A stretch of DNA of 64,000 nt from Dendrophyllia cribrosa (GCA_024195265.1 JAJLRJ010000006.1:5508615-5572614); one strand, 5' to 3'. Positions 27,001-42,000 are shown, counted from the stretch's first letter. Program-made: numbers and translations. Notes: generated by a model not told the origin, from the letters alone.

Positions 27001-30000
27001 CGCTTGGGGTCGTTACTTTTGGGGGGTGGTTACTTTAGGGGGCTTGCTACTTTCTAGAATTACTGTTAAATTTTATCACTACTTTTAAAAGGTTGCTACT
27101 TTCGGAACTTTACAGTAAGTCAATGTCACACCTTGAAGAAGATCCTGCAACAGAGAAGTGAGAGAATGAGATGCCCAGGGTCCTCCCCAGTGAGCAGACT
27201 GAGATGCACGTGGCATCACACACATTTGTAACAGCTGTTCCAACTGATCATCAGTAACCACATCAGAAAGACAAACACTGGGCTCACTTATACAGGCCAA
27301 GTGTGCTACCACCTGTAAAAACAACAAAGAACAGAATTAATCAAAGGCTCCTGTGAGCCAAGTCTTGAATACAAAACAACCTTCTGACCCTCTCCTTAGC
27401 CTTTTGCTCCACTGACTCCCCATGCCCATTGTCCAACTCCCCACCCAACCCTCCCCCCCCCCCCCCCCCCCCCCCCCAATGCCATCCCCATGGGCAGGGT
27501 CGATGCCCATTACATATCACAGGCCCTTTAATAGAGGTGTCCCTTTAATAGAGGTGTCCCCTTAATAGAGGTGTCCCCTTAATAGAGGTGTCCCCTTAAT
27601 AGAGGTGTCCCCTTAATAGAGGTGTCCCTTTAATAGAGGTGTCCCTTTAATAGAGGTGTCCCTTTAATAGAGGTGTCCCCTTAATAGAGGTGTCCCTTTA
27701 ATAGAGGTGTCCCCTTAATAGAGGTGTCCCCTTAATAGAGGTGTCCCCTTAATAGAGGTGTCCCTTTAATAGAGGTGTCCCCTTAATAGAGGTGTCCCCT
27801 TAATAGAGGTGTCCCTTTAATAGAGGTGTCCCTTTAATAGAGGTGTCCCTTTAATAGAGGTGTCCCTTTAATAGAGGTGTCCCTTAAATAGAGGTGTCCC
27901 TTAAATAGAGGTGTCCCTTAAATAGAGGTGTCCCTTTAATTGAGGTGTCCCTTTAATAGAGGTGTCCCTTTAATAGAGGTGTCCCTTTAATAGAGGTGTC
28001 CCCTTAATAGAGGTGTCCCCTTAATAGAGGTGTCCCTTAAATAGAGGTGTCCCTTAAATAATGGTGTCCCTTTAATAGAGGTGTCCCTTTAATAGAGGTG
28101 TCCCCTTAATAGAGGTGTCCCCTTAATAGAGGTGTCCTTTTAATAGAGGTGTCCCTTTAATAGAGGTGTCCCTTTAATAGAGGTGTCCCCATAATAGATT
28201 TGTCCCTTTAATAGAGGTGTCCCTTTATTAGAGGTGTCCCCTTAATAGAGGTGTCCCCTTAATAGAGTTCCATCAATCAATCTTTATTTTATTAACAAAG
28301 ATGATATATTAGTGTCTTAAAAGGAGCAGGAGCCCTCAACAAACCCTTCTGGGCTTTACGGGGAGAGCCTCTGTTACAAAGGTGATACTACATTTAAAGA
28401 AGAATGCATATGCCTGTAAATAATGAAATATGTACAATGTTCATATGAATTTTAACTAATCAATTAAGTTGATTGAGTGTGAAGGTATTTTTTGATATTT
28501 TTCTTGAATACATATAGTGATCTAGAGTTTATAATTTCTGCTGGGAGGTTGTTCTAAATCTGACAAGGTTGTTCCAAATCTGATAATTAAAAAGATAAAA
28601 TGAGTGTTTTGCAGGTCGGGACCAGGTGAAATGTCCCCTTAATAGAGGTGTCCCTTAATGGAGGTTTCCCCTTCAGTTGAGGTGTCCCAAAGTAGAGGTT
28701 CTACTGTATATTAATTTTGGATAACATTTTTAAGTATAGGCCTGAATCATGAGCCATGAATAGACCCAACTAGCTCATCCATCCAACTTTAACTTACCTT
28801 GCATGCAATTAAAAACAGTTCAACACTACAAGTGGAGTTCATGCTGAGGATGAAACTGATCATCTTACGCATGACAGGCACTGTGGTATTTGCTGGAAGA
28901 GGAGAACTTGCAGAAAAAACTGATGGCTGAGGTGTTGAGTTTTCAGCTTGAGGCTTTCCCTCATCAACATGACGACGCAATTTGGACAGGTCCTTCATGT
29001 GCTGAAAAACAATAACATGGAGCAAGTACATGTAAGGTCTAGTTCATTGATGCACTTGTCTAGAATTGTTGAACATTGGACAAGAAAGCAAGGGTAAGAG
29101 AGCAATCCTGTTTGTTGTGCTATTTTTCCCACACCCCAGCCCTCTGTCACAGAACCACTGTTTGTAAAAACAATTTAAGATAAACACAGAATAGACAGAT
29201 CAGGTTTGGTCTGTTAGAGAACAGTAAAATTATTTCAGTGCTACAAAAAAATTGTGACCATGATTCTAGGAAGCTGGATAACCTAGGATACCCAACTGAT
29301 GTGCCAGTTGTGTAAATGGATAGACTGGCTAACTTTGTTTAACAAAGGAACCACTTAACTGTGTTAACTACTTAGTACATGTAATATGATCCTGTGACCC
29401 TCATGTTACAGATGGAATTTGAGTTGAGAAAGGTTGTTTTTTGAGAAGGGAGGAAAACTGGAGAGCCCACAGAATAAACCTGCATTCCAAGGACAAAAAA
29501 TAAATAAACTTAACCCACACAGGTCGCCAAGTCCAAGACATTGACCTGGGTCACACTGGTTGGTTGACAGTCCTCACACTGCTGCGTCATCCCTACTCCT
29601 TGGGTGATTTTTCAACAAGCTATAGATTCAGTTTTGGAACAAAATGGAGTTAATGTTAAATCATAATATTGTCACCATTACCTTGTAAGCTTGCTTGCCA
29701 TTTCCTTTAATAAGGCTCTGTTGTAATTGTGCTTCAGTCAGTGCCTTCTTGGGTAAAGCATACTTGGTCATCAACTTATGGGTGCGTTGAAGGCGGTAGG
29801 CACTAATGTCCCTGGAGGAGCCAGCTGGTTGAGTTGCTGGCATTGGAAGCATGAAATCCCACCGACTTTGTTTAAATGATTTGCTACTCTTCGAAGGTTT
29901 AGATGATTTGCTCTTACTAGAACTTGAGGTCCCTCCATTTTTGCCATTCAATCCTTTAGAATTCTCTCCATTTTCTGATAATAAACATAAACATAATAAA

Positions 30001-33000
30001 AATACTATAGTTTGTAATACAGCACTGAAAACCTTTTGGAACATCCTCGCAAGTCTGGGGTATCCCAGCTAACCTATATTACAAAAGTAGGGTTTACAGC
30101 CATTAAGCCAGTTCAACTTTAAAAATTAATTATTTATTCAGGACAGAATCAATCACCAAAGATATCTCTAGCTATCACCTTCCCAGGCTTATCAGGGTGG
30201 GATGAAAATGAAAAAATCAGCTTGCCCTTTGGGCAAGCTGCTGCTTTAGTTTACTTGCCCGGAGCTCTGAAGAGCTAGCCCAAAAGTAAATTAATTATTA
30301 AAAACAAAGAAATTTAAACAAGGGATGAATATTACACCAAGAGGCAAAAAATCTCCAACTGTGTTCGCTCCCGACGGCGAATGTTGCGGAATAAATTATA
30401 AATTACGAGAAAAACTTATTTTTGCGCTGGTTATGAAAGTTATGATCGATTGATCAATGAAACTAGTACTCTTATTCGAAGTCTTTCGCCTTTGGATAAC
30501 GTAAAATATCTTGCAAGCCCTTTCGGAAGTTAATTCTACGTGTACACGGCAAACGGCAGCTTGCAGTTTATTATCCTTACTTTTCCTCAAATCGTAAAAT
30601 AAATCCACTAGAAAAATCGAAGTTAATTCACATGTTCATGAGTTTGAGAAACGTGAAACTACTCACTTTACCATGGAAATGGCAAACGGCAGACGGCAAA
30701 ACTATTTGCCGTTCGTGGGAAAAACAATCTATCCAGTAATTAATGCAACGACTGTGTCGGCAAATGTTCAAGTTGTCTACAGATCCTAACTGGTTTACTT
30801 TGAACTTAATACAATGAAAACAACAGCGATTTTAAAGACCTAAAAGCAGAGGAGTGAGAACACAATTACGGCTGCTACTGTACGTTATAATTATTTACGA
30901 AAACGCATCATTCAATTCCATTTCTTTTGTTTGCCGTTGATATTTTCTTACATTTTTAAAATGTTCCTCACATTCACTTTCACTAGAGAACTGTTTATTA
31001 CACACTTCTTATTTTAATTCTTAACTTAATGATGAGAAAGGCAACAAATATTGCTTGCCCGTCGGGCAAACTCAGACAAAAAGACACTAGCCCGACGGGT
31101 CGCTTCACTAGCCCCGGGCTATCGGACAGCGCTTTTGTCGCGCCCTGCTTATACTTATATACACCACAACTTGTTGATATCCTAAGTTCATCATGTTCAC
31201 TCAAGGTATCAGATAACCCCCAAGACCCAATTTACTTTCATGTCTTTTTATTGCTCTATGCCTCATTAAAACCACAAGATTCTGAAAACATTTATTTAAA
31301 GAAAAAACAATAATACGGTTATAATATAGTGGGTGATTTTTAAAAGTACATCTTTCACAAACTTGAGTTTCACTCCAGCAGGAAATGATCTGGAGAAGGA
31401 GATGAACATTGTGCCAAGTACATACTGTACCTAACACCTTTGTCAAAAATGTCTCCAATATTTATCATTTGATTTCATTAATTATTTTAATAATTAATTA
31501 TTAAGCTTTCAGAAAATATTTTGTTTTGTTTTAATGAAAGTATTAAAAGTGGTTTTGGGGGGTAGCGTGATACAGTGTACCTAACTAAACATTATGAACT
31601 TAAATGATAGCAAATGGTGTTACAAACAATATTATTATTGCAGATTAGCTTGGTTTACACTAAGCTGGACAATCTGTAAGGACAATCTGCTTGTGGGTAA
31701 TCCAATGTTAGCCTACACAATCCATTATACTATTTTAACAACATAATGGTAGAAATAAAGCAATATGGTAAATGTTAAGCTCGGTAATAAAATGAGAAAG
31801 ATGTAATGTTCACCTATGACCCTCCGCACACTGGTCGATGCTCTAACCAGAGAGCGACACAAGTCTCTTGCAGCTCAGTGGCTCTCAGTGGAGCATCCAA
31901 CTGGTGTGCAGAGGGTCATACATGTAGGTTCAAATGTTGTCAGGGACTCAGATTTTTTTTCCTTGTCCCACGTTTATGACACGATGAATATTATGTCTTT
32001 CTCAATGGTAAAAATGTTTGACTAACCTACTGCAGTGGTAGCAGGTTTACACTGAACTATGCATGTGTCTAGAACATGTGCCAAGAGGAGCAAAAGCCAT
32101 CCAACTAATGTCAAGTCTGCAGATTCCATGTCTACTTTGAAATTCTTAAGCAGTAGAAGTCCATCCAAGAGACTCAGGAAACTTGTTAGAACTGGTTCTA
32201 TGGATGGAGACTGTTGGCTCAAATTCACAAGTACTGCAAACAACCTGGAAATACAAATAAATTAATTGACTTTGTTAAACGAGGGTGATACTTAACAGTC
32301 TTGTGACAGACAAACCTGTGGCCCACAAGTTCCAGTCTAAATTTGAATTTGGAAATGTCGCAGTTTTTGAAGAGGGAGTAAAAACAAGAGGACCCAGAAT
32401 AACAACCCTTGGAGCAACGATGAGAACCAACAAGAACATAAATGTAATGACACAGAGTTTGGGAATTAAAACCGGGCCACATGGTGGGAGGGAGTGCTCT
32501 CACCACTTCACCACCCCTGCTTCCCACAAAATGTAAATGAAATAATGTTAGGGTATATCCTTTCATAAATTATTTAAAACCACATTGTAAGAGCTAAAAA
32601 AACTTTGCATGTGCTTTACATGAACCTTTTGCTGATCTGGTTTTCAAACATGATAACAGTTCACTCAGCAGGAAAATTGTCACTTATGAAATACAGAGCA
32701 GAGCAGAAATGCAGGGCATTTAACTAAACTATAATCAATGACAAAATCAATGACAAAATGACCTTAAATGTTTACACCTCTTTTCTGATGTTTGGGAACA
32801 CTTCTCTTATCTACATACCGTTAATCAACAGTTACAGATAAGATGCAACACTCCATTAACCCTTTCACTCTCAGAGTCAATTATGGAGACATGAAGTGAA
32901 GTTCTAACTTTTGATTCTGTTGATGAAATCATAATTATGGTGTGACCATTCAAATGAAACCTCTTTGGCAGTACTTTTGCACGGTACTACATTGTACCAT

Positions 33001-36000
33001 TAGTTTTTCAATATTAAATTTTACAAACTTAAATTTATTTAAAGGGATTTTTCTTGAATTTTGATGTTTGGCACTTTTGGAAGTTAAAGAGTTTTAAAAC
33101 AATAATTTATTAGACATTTTACCATAAAACTCAATAATATTGCAGTACACTATGGTATTAATAACAGGCATAAGAAAAAGTAAAATAAAAACTTTGCATT
33201 TTCATACCTTTCTTGGGGAAATGTGCACTTCTGGTTTGAAGAAAAGAACTCTTTCAAGACACTAGACAAAAATTCACCCCACCATGGCCTGTTGCCACAA
33301 GCATTCAGGAGAAGAGCTCCAACTCTCTCGCGCTTCTGAGGAGAACCATGAACACAGAGATTCCTAAACAGACGTTCACACGTCGCAGGTGTCACTTGAC
33401 TTAAGGAGGGTTGCCACTCTATTGACAGCTTTGATTTTGCCAAATAGCCATCTAAAGAAGGACCAACGCCCATCAGAGCCACCACAGTGTCTATCAAATA
33501 GTTGCAAATGACCTGCAAATGATCATATTTGGCATCATCAAGGGAGGAAACTGCGCGGCTACATTCTGTGTTGGATGTCAACCTGCAAATGGATTGCTCT
33601 ACAAGGTTAAGTTGATGTTGAAGATCCATGCACTCATTGTATGCTTTGTGGACCTTCCTTTCCTCTTCAGTAAGAGATGCGCCCTTTCCAGAGATATCCA
33701 TTCTGGGATTCCTAGGCTCTGCGGATTGTAACAGGATTCGCAATTGGGTGCAAGTCAAATTGTAGTGGCAGTGGATATCCTCCAGAAGATTGTGCAGTAT
33801 TGGTAAACATTGCTGGTCCTGAAAACCTGCATCCAGAAGTTGAGTTTCTCCACTCATTGAGGTATGACCACATAATGGGTAACCATAGAATTCTCCAATC
33901 TTTACACGAGCCTTTGCATTATTCTTGGGCCTTCCAACTACTGTCAACTGGGGAAAACAAAAGTAAAACCAGTTTATACAACTGACATGCAAAGGCAATT
34001 ATCTTGCAATACACTGTTTGCATAATGATGTCATAATGCACAAAGAGGGAAACTATTGTTGTCATGACATTTTAAGGTCCAGACTATAAAAATTCTCCGA
34101 GGTTACTTACCCAGGGAAAAATCAGTCACACTTAGAAATTTCAGTTTCCCTAAGAAAGTGTCAACAAGCCAACTTGAGAATAAGAAACAACCTTCTGACC
34201 CTCCCCTGTCCTACACGTTTTGCTCCACTGACCCCCCCCCCCCCCCCCCTCATAGTCCCCATGGGTAAGGCAGGTGACCATTACATATTGCATTTGGAAC
34301 GACTAATATATTATGCCCAAGCCTTATGCATTGGTCAGCATAATGACCAAAAAAGTTTACAGCTGATGCATAGAAGGATGGAAGGCAGGAAGGAAGGAAG
34401 GAAGGAAGGAAGGAAGGAAGGAAGGAAGGAAGGAAGGAAGGAAGGAAGGAAGGAAGGAGTGAAAATTTGCATATTTGTCCCCTTTAACTCGTTCATATGC
34501 ATCCCGTATTCACGAGTTAAAAAGTATATAGTGTGACCATGGGTATTTTCTTCAAAATTATTACACTTTTGATAATAATTTGTTGTAGAATTTACAACAA
34601 AGACAGCTTACCTTGACATATCGGCAAACAGGTGGAGGTAAGAGGTCTTTCAGAACACAAGCACAGAGGTTGATATCTGATACCACAGCTATTCTCTGCA
34701 CATCTGGATCATCCCAAAGTGTCCACACATCAACAGATAGTGACATGATGTCTGTACACTGAGGAATCATTACATCCGTCAACTGGACAACACAACCAAA
34801 GTCTATAACAACATGATGACGTGCACCTGCATGAAGACGATCAATCACCAGCATTTGAGGATGTGGAAGCTGTAGAAACAAATGCCACACATCAGTACCC
34901 AGTACAGAATGCTAAGTTTTGGATTCATCTATTCATGTTAAGTCCTGTATCACACTGCTTTTCATTATTATGTTACCATTTCAGTATCTGAAGTGGTAGT
35001 TTTGCTCCAGTAGAACACTTTTCCAACAGTTTTTTATTTAAATGTTCAGCCATGATACAATCAACCATTTAACAAGAAGTCTATCAGCAGTTCCTTCTAC
35101 AATGTACATAGAAAACCCAACCAATCAGTTGATTCCAATACAACAAAACATTAATTTCAATTCTTCCATTCTGTTTACTAAATAGAGTCAGACCTGTTTT
35201 AAGCAGTATTAAGGGAAATCAAGTAAAGATGAAAGACCCATCACAAGACAAATCTGACTGCAAAGCTCTGTGATGATAGAAATTACGGAATGTTTTTTCC
35301 AGCAAGCCACCCACAAATGTATTTTATGTGTACTTATACAAAGTGATGTTTAACTCTACACTCCCTGAGTAAATTATTATTTTAGACATGTAGCGTAGTT
35401 ATAACTTTTAAGTCAATCAGCAAAATCCTATGGTGTGACCATTTAAATGAAACCTCTTTGGCAGTACAACACACATGTACAGCTGTACGTTTGTATGGTA
35501 CCATTTGTTTTTCAGTATTTTACAAAATGAAATTTGGAATTGATGAAGACAATAAAAAGGTGACTGCTTAATATACATCAGGTTCACAGTAATTAAGTGG
35601 AGAATTTTTCGGAACTTATTTGATTGCCTGCTTAATACAGGGTGACCACTTAATACAGGGTAACCACTTGATACAGGGTGGTACAGGGTAACCACTTGAT
35701 ACAGGGTGGCCACTTGATACAGGGTGACCACTTGATAAATGGTAACCACTTGATACAGGGTAACCACTTGATACATGGTAACACTTGATACAGGGTGACC
35801 ACTTGATACAGGTCTGCCTTAAATACTGGTTTGACTGCATCTATTTAAAGCCAAAATTCTTACCTGCATGATATGCTGCTGGACTGGCTGTGACACAGGA
35901 GCACTAGTTGCCCTCTCTTGTTTCCTAATGGATCCCGCTTGCTTTTTCTGCTGAGCCAGGTTAATGGGAGTGCTCGTGGATGTTGCAGTGATGCCAATGG

Positions 36001-39000
36001 GTGGTGGAAATGCTTGCATACCGGGCGAAGGAGGCATCCATGGGTCACCACCAGCTTTGGTCCAAAACTTAGGAAGCAGGGACCACATGGACAGGTCTTC
36101 CAGCTCCTTCTTGTGCTTCTCCAGCTGCTGCTTGTGTGCTTGCAGGCTGACGAGCTGCTGCTGATGCTGCTGCATCTCAAGAACAGCACACAGTAACAAC
36201 ATGTTAGCAGCAATATTAGAGCAGTTTGCCAATGGAGTATCTCCAGCATATCCTTATTTTATGTTACAAAAGCCTGTTTTAAACTATGTACTTATCCAAA
36301 GTACATGAAAGATATTTTTACTTTAATAACCACACTGCATACACCACACTTTTCGTTCTGTCAATTACAATTTATGTGGTATTTATATTTGTTCCTTCCC
36401 AAGCCACTAACTACAACTTATGGTCTTCATTCTTTTACATACTTGGCTGTAACACTATGGAATGTGCTCTCTGGTAATATTTGATCCTCTCTAGGAATTT
36501 AAGAGTAGGATTAAACAGTGTATAAGTTTTAATTAGCACAGAAAATTGTTATTTTTTCTCCAAGAGACTACATGTACATGTACATGTAGCTTCTTGAGCT
36601 ATACACTTAAATTTAAGTATAAATAAAGTACATGTATGTAGAACCAAAGTTAAATTTACTCTAACCAATCACAACAGACATAGACAATCATATGAACTGA
36701 ATGAAGTAAATACATGATTGGTTTCGGTTTTACTTCTGATTGATTGAGAAAGTTATGAAACAACATATACTATGTATGATACACCTGTGCTCAGAATGCT
36801 ACATTATTAAGTGGCTTTATCACTGTTCCGATAGTGATTGGCATCAAAATGACTCCTTGTAATATCAACACACATCCAAAGACATGAGAATTAAGGAAAT
36901 GATCACCACAGAAGAAAATGTCTTGATATTTTAACAACTTCTCCCAACCGGTCCTATAGGAAATATATGGAAACCAGAAAGGAGAATTTGTTTGTTGACA
37001 CTGGGGCTTAAAGAGTTAATCACCAAAAAATTGCTACCTTCAACATCTGAAGCTCTTGTTCCAGAGCAGCCAAAGATGCTGAAACTGTTGGCAAGGCTGC
37101 AGATGGAGGCATTGTCATTGCGGAAGACATCAAGGGAACAGTTGTTGGTGCTCCAGGAGGTCCTAGGCCCCCAGTTACAGGCTGGATGTCACTCCTCTCC
37201 ACTCTGGCGCCATCACTTGTCGAACAGCACACAAAATGAAGAGGCTGAACTTCTAACAGGCCGTGGGATGCCAGTGATGAATTCACACTGATCCATGACT
37301 CTTGGTCAGAACTAGAGCTAATGCTAGAAACAGTCACTGTCACACCCTTGCTGGCTAAAGATGGTGTACTTAGAGTGTTGACAATAGGTGAATTCTGTTG
37401 CGGGGTGGAAGCTTGTGGTACAGCATCAAACAGGACAGGATCCAGTGGGCAGCCATACAATCCATATCTAACAATATTATAAACAAAAAAAAGGAACCAT
37501 AAACAAAATAATAAAATAATTATGAGCCAACTCACAAAATATTATGAAACAACCTACAGACCCTCCCATCTAATAGGTGTTTTGCTCCACCGAACCCCCC
37601 CCACCCCCCCACCTCCAATCCCCCCAATCCTCCCCCCTCTACATGTAAGCCCCCCTCACCTCACCCCCTCCACCCTCCAATACCATCCCCATGGATAACA
37701 GTTTTTAGTTTGGCTTAAAAAGTTATTAAGCTACAAAACGAAGATCATTTCAGTTTAAATTATTTTTAGCCTGCAATTCAAATGAGATTTCTTACCTGAG
37801 GTGTGAAAATTGTCACCTTAGACAACAATGTTTTAAAAGTCCAACTTCAGTTCTAAATGTCTATGGAAATCTAATTAAATTTGGAAATATTTTATGTAGT
37901 TATTATTTTGATTCCAAAATGAACTTGTCAAACTCAGATAAAATGCCCTCTAGTCAATAAAAAAACCTTGGTTTTAGCCAGAGTAAAACCTTCAGGCATA
38001 GCAGCAGTGGTATAAACTCTGACAGTTGGAAGACTAATGAGTTGTGACTATTTTGTGTAGGATTATAACAAACCATTTCTCTCTTCATTTTCTCCTTTTC
38101 GTACCTAGACCATAAAGCAAGATGCTCCCGAAACCTTGATTATAACAAACCATCTCTCTCCTCTTTTTCTCCTTCTCTTACCTAGACCGTAAAGCAAGAT
38201 GCTCCTGAAACCTTGCAGTTGAAAGCTTTGAGGACAGAAATTCCAGCAATTCTAAGCAAACAAAGCTTGTGAATGTAGAGTTTGCCTGGGCTGCATATCC
38301 TGTTAGTAACTTGAAAAGCCAGTGGACTGCTCCAGAAGACACAGCACATGGTGTGTCTTGCAAAACATCCAGGATTGCATTCAATAGGGACCTTCTAAAA
38401 GATGAGGTTGAGTCAGTGGATGACCTGTTACTAACGGCTTTCCTGGGGACAAGAAAGAAACAAAAAATAAAAAGCTCAGTATAACGAAATGGTACTAGGA
38501 AACTTGTGTTCGTTCGTCCATCAACAATGATGATGACCAAGACCTCTCCCTCTACGCCGTTGATTACGTTCTGTGAGTCCGGAGGTGGCTGAAGAGAACA
38601 ATCCGAGCATGAAAGTGTCTGCCACATGTGAAACACATGAGGTCAGCAGAGGTTGATGAGGTGCTGACTGAGCACATTGAAATGACCATTAACTGGTCTA
38701 CTGGACATTGACCATAGTAATCTTTTCAATTCCTGTAAATAATAACACTACATAATTTCTGGTCATCACATTTTCCCAGGGCAGTCACCAATGGAACAAT
38801 TTACCACATTACTCATAATAAAAGAAATTGCAGCTGTAAGTACATTTCAAGCAGCCCTTTCCCATTATTATGCCTCTGAAGTTCCAAGTTACCAGCCACC
38901 CAAGTTGTATTTTATTGCCCAATTACTGTAGTTACATTTTTTCCTGTTCATTTGTGTGTTGAATTATATAGTATTATATTTCCCTGCTTTTAAATCTTAT

Positions 39001-42000
39001 CAGCTCACAGGGGTGGATCTCAAGTGGTACATGAGTCCTGTTTTTTCTTCAGTCCAGGTGCCACATAAATTTTTTGAATGAATAGTATTAGTATCCGTGG
39101 TAAAACTATTAAATATATAATTATTATATTATTAATATATAAACATTATTTTATGCATTAAAGAGACACTACATTGTCCCATTGAAATCGCAAAATTTGG
39201 CTTTGCTTATTTCCATGTCACAGCTGTATATCTCCAAATGCCACCAAATACAACTAAGTTGGATAAAAAGATTCTACAGAGCAAAACAAAAGCAGTAGTT
39301 TGGAGATAAAGTGCAGGATTGCAAGGATTGAAGTGGATAACAGTTCATGAAATTTGATTTATTGACAGGCGGTCAAGAAATCAAACTTGCCCTCCTTGTG
39401 AAATTTTGACTTCTCTAGCAGTTGTTTTGTCTGTTTAGTTCATATTTCTTTGCTTCTATCACTTTTGCTGATGGTTTCTACCAATTTTAAGATAATAAAG
39501 TACATGTAAGCTTATAGCAAGCTCCTGGCCATTATTTATGATAAAAAGATATTTCAGCCGAGGGGTTAACATTAGCACTTAATAAAATGAAAAAAGTATC
39601 TTGTTATTATAACAATAAAAACATGCTATCCACATACAGGTGTACATGTAGCTCAGAAGAATAACAATCATTGGCATACCTTCCACACATCATAAGAAGT
39701 CGGCTACACTTGTGAGCAATACTCCGCCCACAGCTAAGATAACACGTCTTTATCAACTTGGGCAAATAAGCCTCTACCTCGTGAATCAATCTTGTATCCC
39801 TGTAATCCCTAGTGAAAATAACATTGTCAAAAACAGTGTTGGTGGAGAAGGACATGTGTCCTTTGAAGCCTTTAATTTGATTGGACGTTTTACAAAATTG
39901 GTTTGACATCTACCATTTTAGATTTTTCCTGAGACACAGTCCGGTTTTTCTGGCTTGTGCAGTTTCAAAATCACCTCAAGTCTTTGTTTTTTAGTGAAAT
40001 TTCAGCCAGTGACAAGTTCTCTTTCAGCTGGTGAAATTAGCCGGTAGCCGGCTCTTAGCTACATCCCTGGACATGCTATATGAAGTTTTGTGGTTGGCAT
40101 TGCATTATTATACTGTACAAGGTGGTTCTAACTTTTACATGTAAGTCTGTGGATGAAATCCTGGTATATAACTATTTTAATGAAAGCTATTAAGTATTTT
40201 CTGTGTGGTACTGTTTATTATTCTGTAGAAAATGGTGTTAACTTTTAAGTTTGTGGATGAACTCTTGTGCATGACCATTTCAACTGTTCATTACATGTAT
40301 GCTGTAGAAGGGGTTTTAAATCCTGGTCTGTAATCATGCTAATGTAAGCTACATGTACTGAGCAGTACTTTCCTGTGGTACTGTCTACAGTGTACTATGG
40401 TGTTGACTGCAGGGGATCCAACTTTTGAAGCTGTTGAACTCTTCAACAGTATTTTCATGTTGTGTACTTTTAAAAGGTAAAAAGGTTAACTCTGCAGCAA
40501 AATTAATAAAGTGGTTTTCAATTGAGCGTTGAAAGTAATTTCACAATAGACTTATTTCGATAATATTAAAATTCATACTTGGCTCCGAGGCTTGGGGGAA
40601 TAAAACAAAAGAAATCACACTGAGGTTCAGCGTTGAATTATTTATTACTTTTGTTTTATTCTTTCAAGCCTCGGAGCCAAGTGTGAATTTTAATATAGCG
40701 AAATTGGTCTATTGGTTTGATTTTGCATTGTCACTAAATCAACCAGTCAGAGGTACATGTAAAACCAAAACCAATCATGCCTTACTCGCTCTTTGCTTTG
40801 AATTTTGATTGGTTGATTGGATCGTCTGCCTCAGTTTTGATTGGCCAGAGTAATAGCCCTTATCGTAGATGAGTACGCCACGCCAACATATCAGCGGTTT
40901 CTCGCTTTCTTGACCCTATAGTCTCGTTTTGATGTTTACGCTCATTGTCGTCAGAGGTTCTCGTAAACATCAAAATGAGACTATAGGGTCAAGAAAGCGA
41001 GAAACCGCTGATATGTTGGCATGGCGTACTCATCTACATGTACGATAAGGGCCATTGCTTCGGTTTTGGTTTTACGGCACTCAGTTGAAAACCCCTCTAT
41101 CAATCAAAGGCTCCAACATGTACAGTACATATGAATGAACCAACTCATGAAAACCAAACATTCGGACCCTCCTTTTTCCAGATCTTTTGCTTCACCTATC
41201 CCCACCCCCACCCCCACCCCCTACATCCAATTCCTTCCCTCCCCTCCCTCCAACACCACCCCCATGGGTAAGGCAGGTGACCATTACATATCACAGGCTC
41301 AATGTTCACCACCCCACCTCTCCTAGGTGTTTTGCTCCACGACTCCCCACCCTCCTCTCACTTCAACATCTTCCCCATAGTAAGGAGGTGACCATTATTT
41401 AAAATAATATTTCTAGCTTTGCAATGTTAACAGCCTATCGACCAATCAATTGAAATTTTGTCCTACTGCTATAAATCGTTCAAGGCTTCGATTATTCACA
41501 AGTCAAAAGGACGTTAATTACCCTGTTTTGTAGTTGACACAAATGCCAGCAATCCAGCAGAGGAGTTCAAGAGCCAGTTTTCTGCCATCATCTATTCTTG
41601 CTGCTCCATGCACTGGCTCAGATCCCACAACAACATCCAAAAGTCTAACACTACTGTTTTCAAGCAAGCTGCTTCGCAATTTATGGCATTCTAAAGACGA
41701 GTTGTTCTTGAACCTCGTCACTGTTATAGACACCTCAGAGAGGTCTTCACTGGGGCCACAACTATCAAAAACAATAAGTAAAATTCTGCTGCTAGATTTG
41801 ATTAATCGTGGGCTTGCCAGTGTCACACGGCCATGTCGTCCAGTGCTGTCAATCCCCAGCTTTAAATTCACAGGACCACACACAACAGTGTCTTGTTCTT
41901 GCGCAGAAGCAAGTATCCCTTTCTTGTGTTGTTCTGCTAGGGGAGGAGCGAAGGTCTTGGGATTGGATTTAAAGGAGCTGGCATACGGTGGCTTGAGGAG

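Larger units (their letters stand above)
40509..41097 (+). mobile_element. TA-site MITE host copy interrupted by two foldback elements
   Basis: Outer ends GTGGTTTTCAATTGAGCGTT and ACGGCACTCAGTTGAAAACC belong to the MITE family of 10325-10605. Removing 40544-40715 and 40856-41052 leaves a contiguous MITE in the expected order. Confidence 0.9.

Noticed and set aside
27524..28267. CRISPR-like array
   Set aside because: Units are contiguous with no unique spacers, and the setting is a eukaryotic intron.
38178..38636. Extension of exon 15 upstream to 38636 (open frame continues)
   Set aside because: The acceptor CCCCAG|G at 38442 joins exon 14 in frame at a conserved block; the upstream part has no family similarity.
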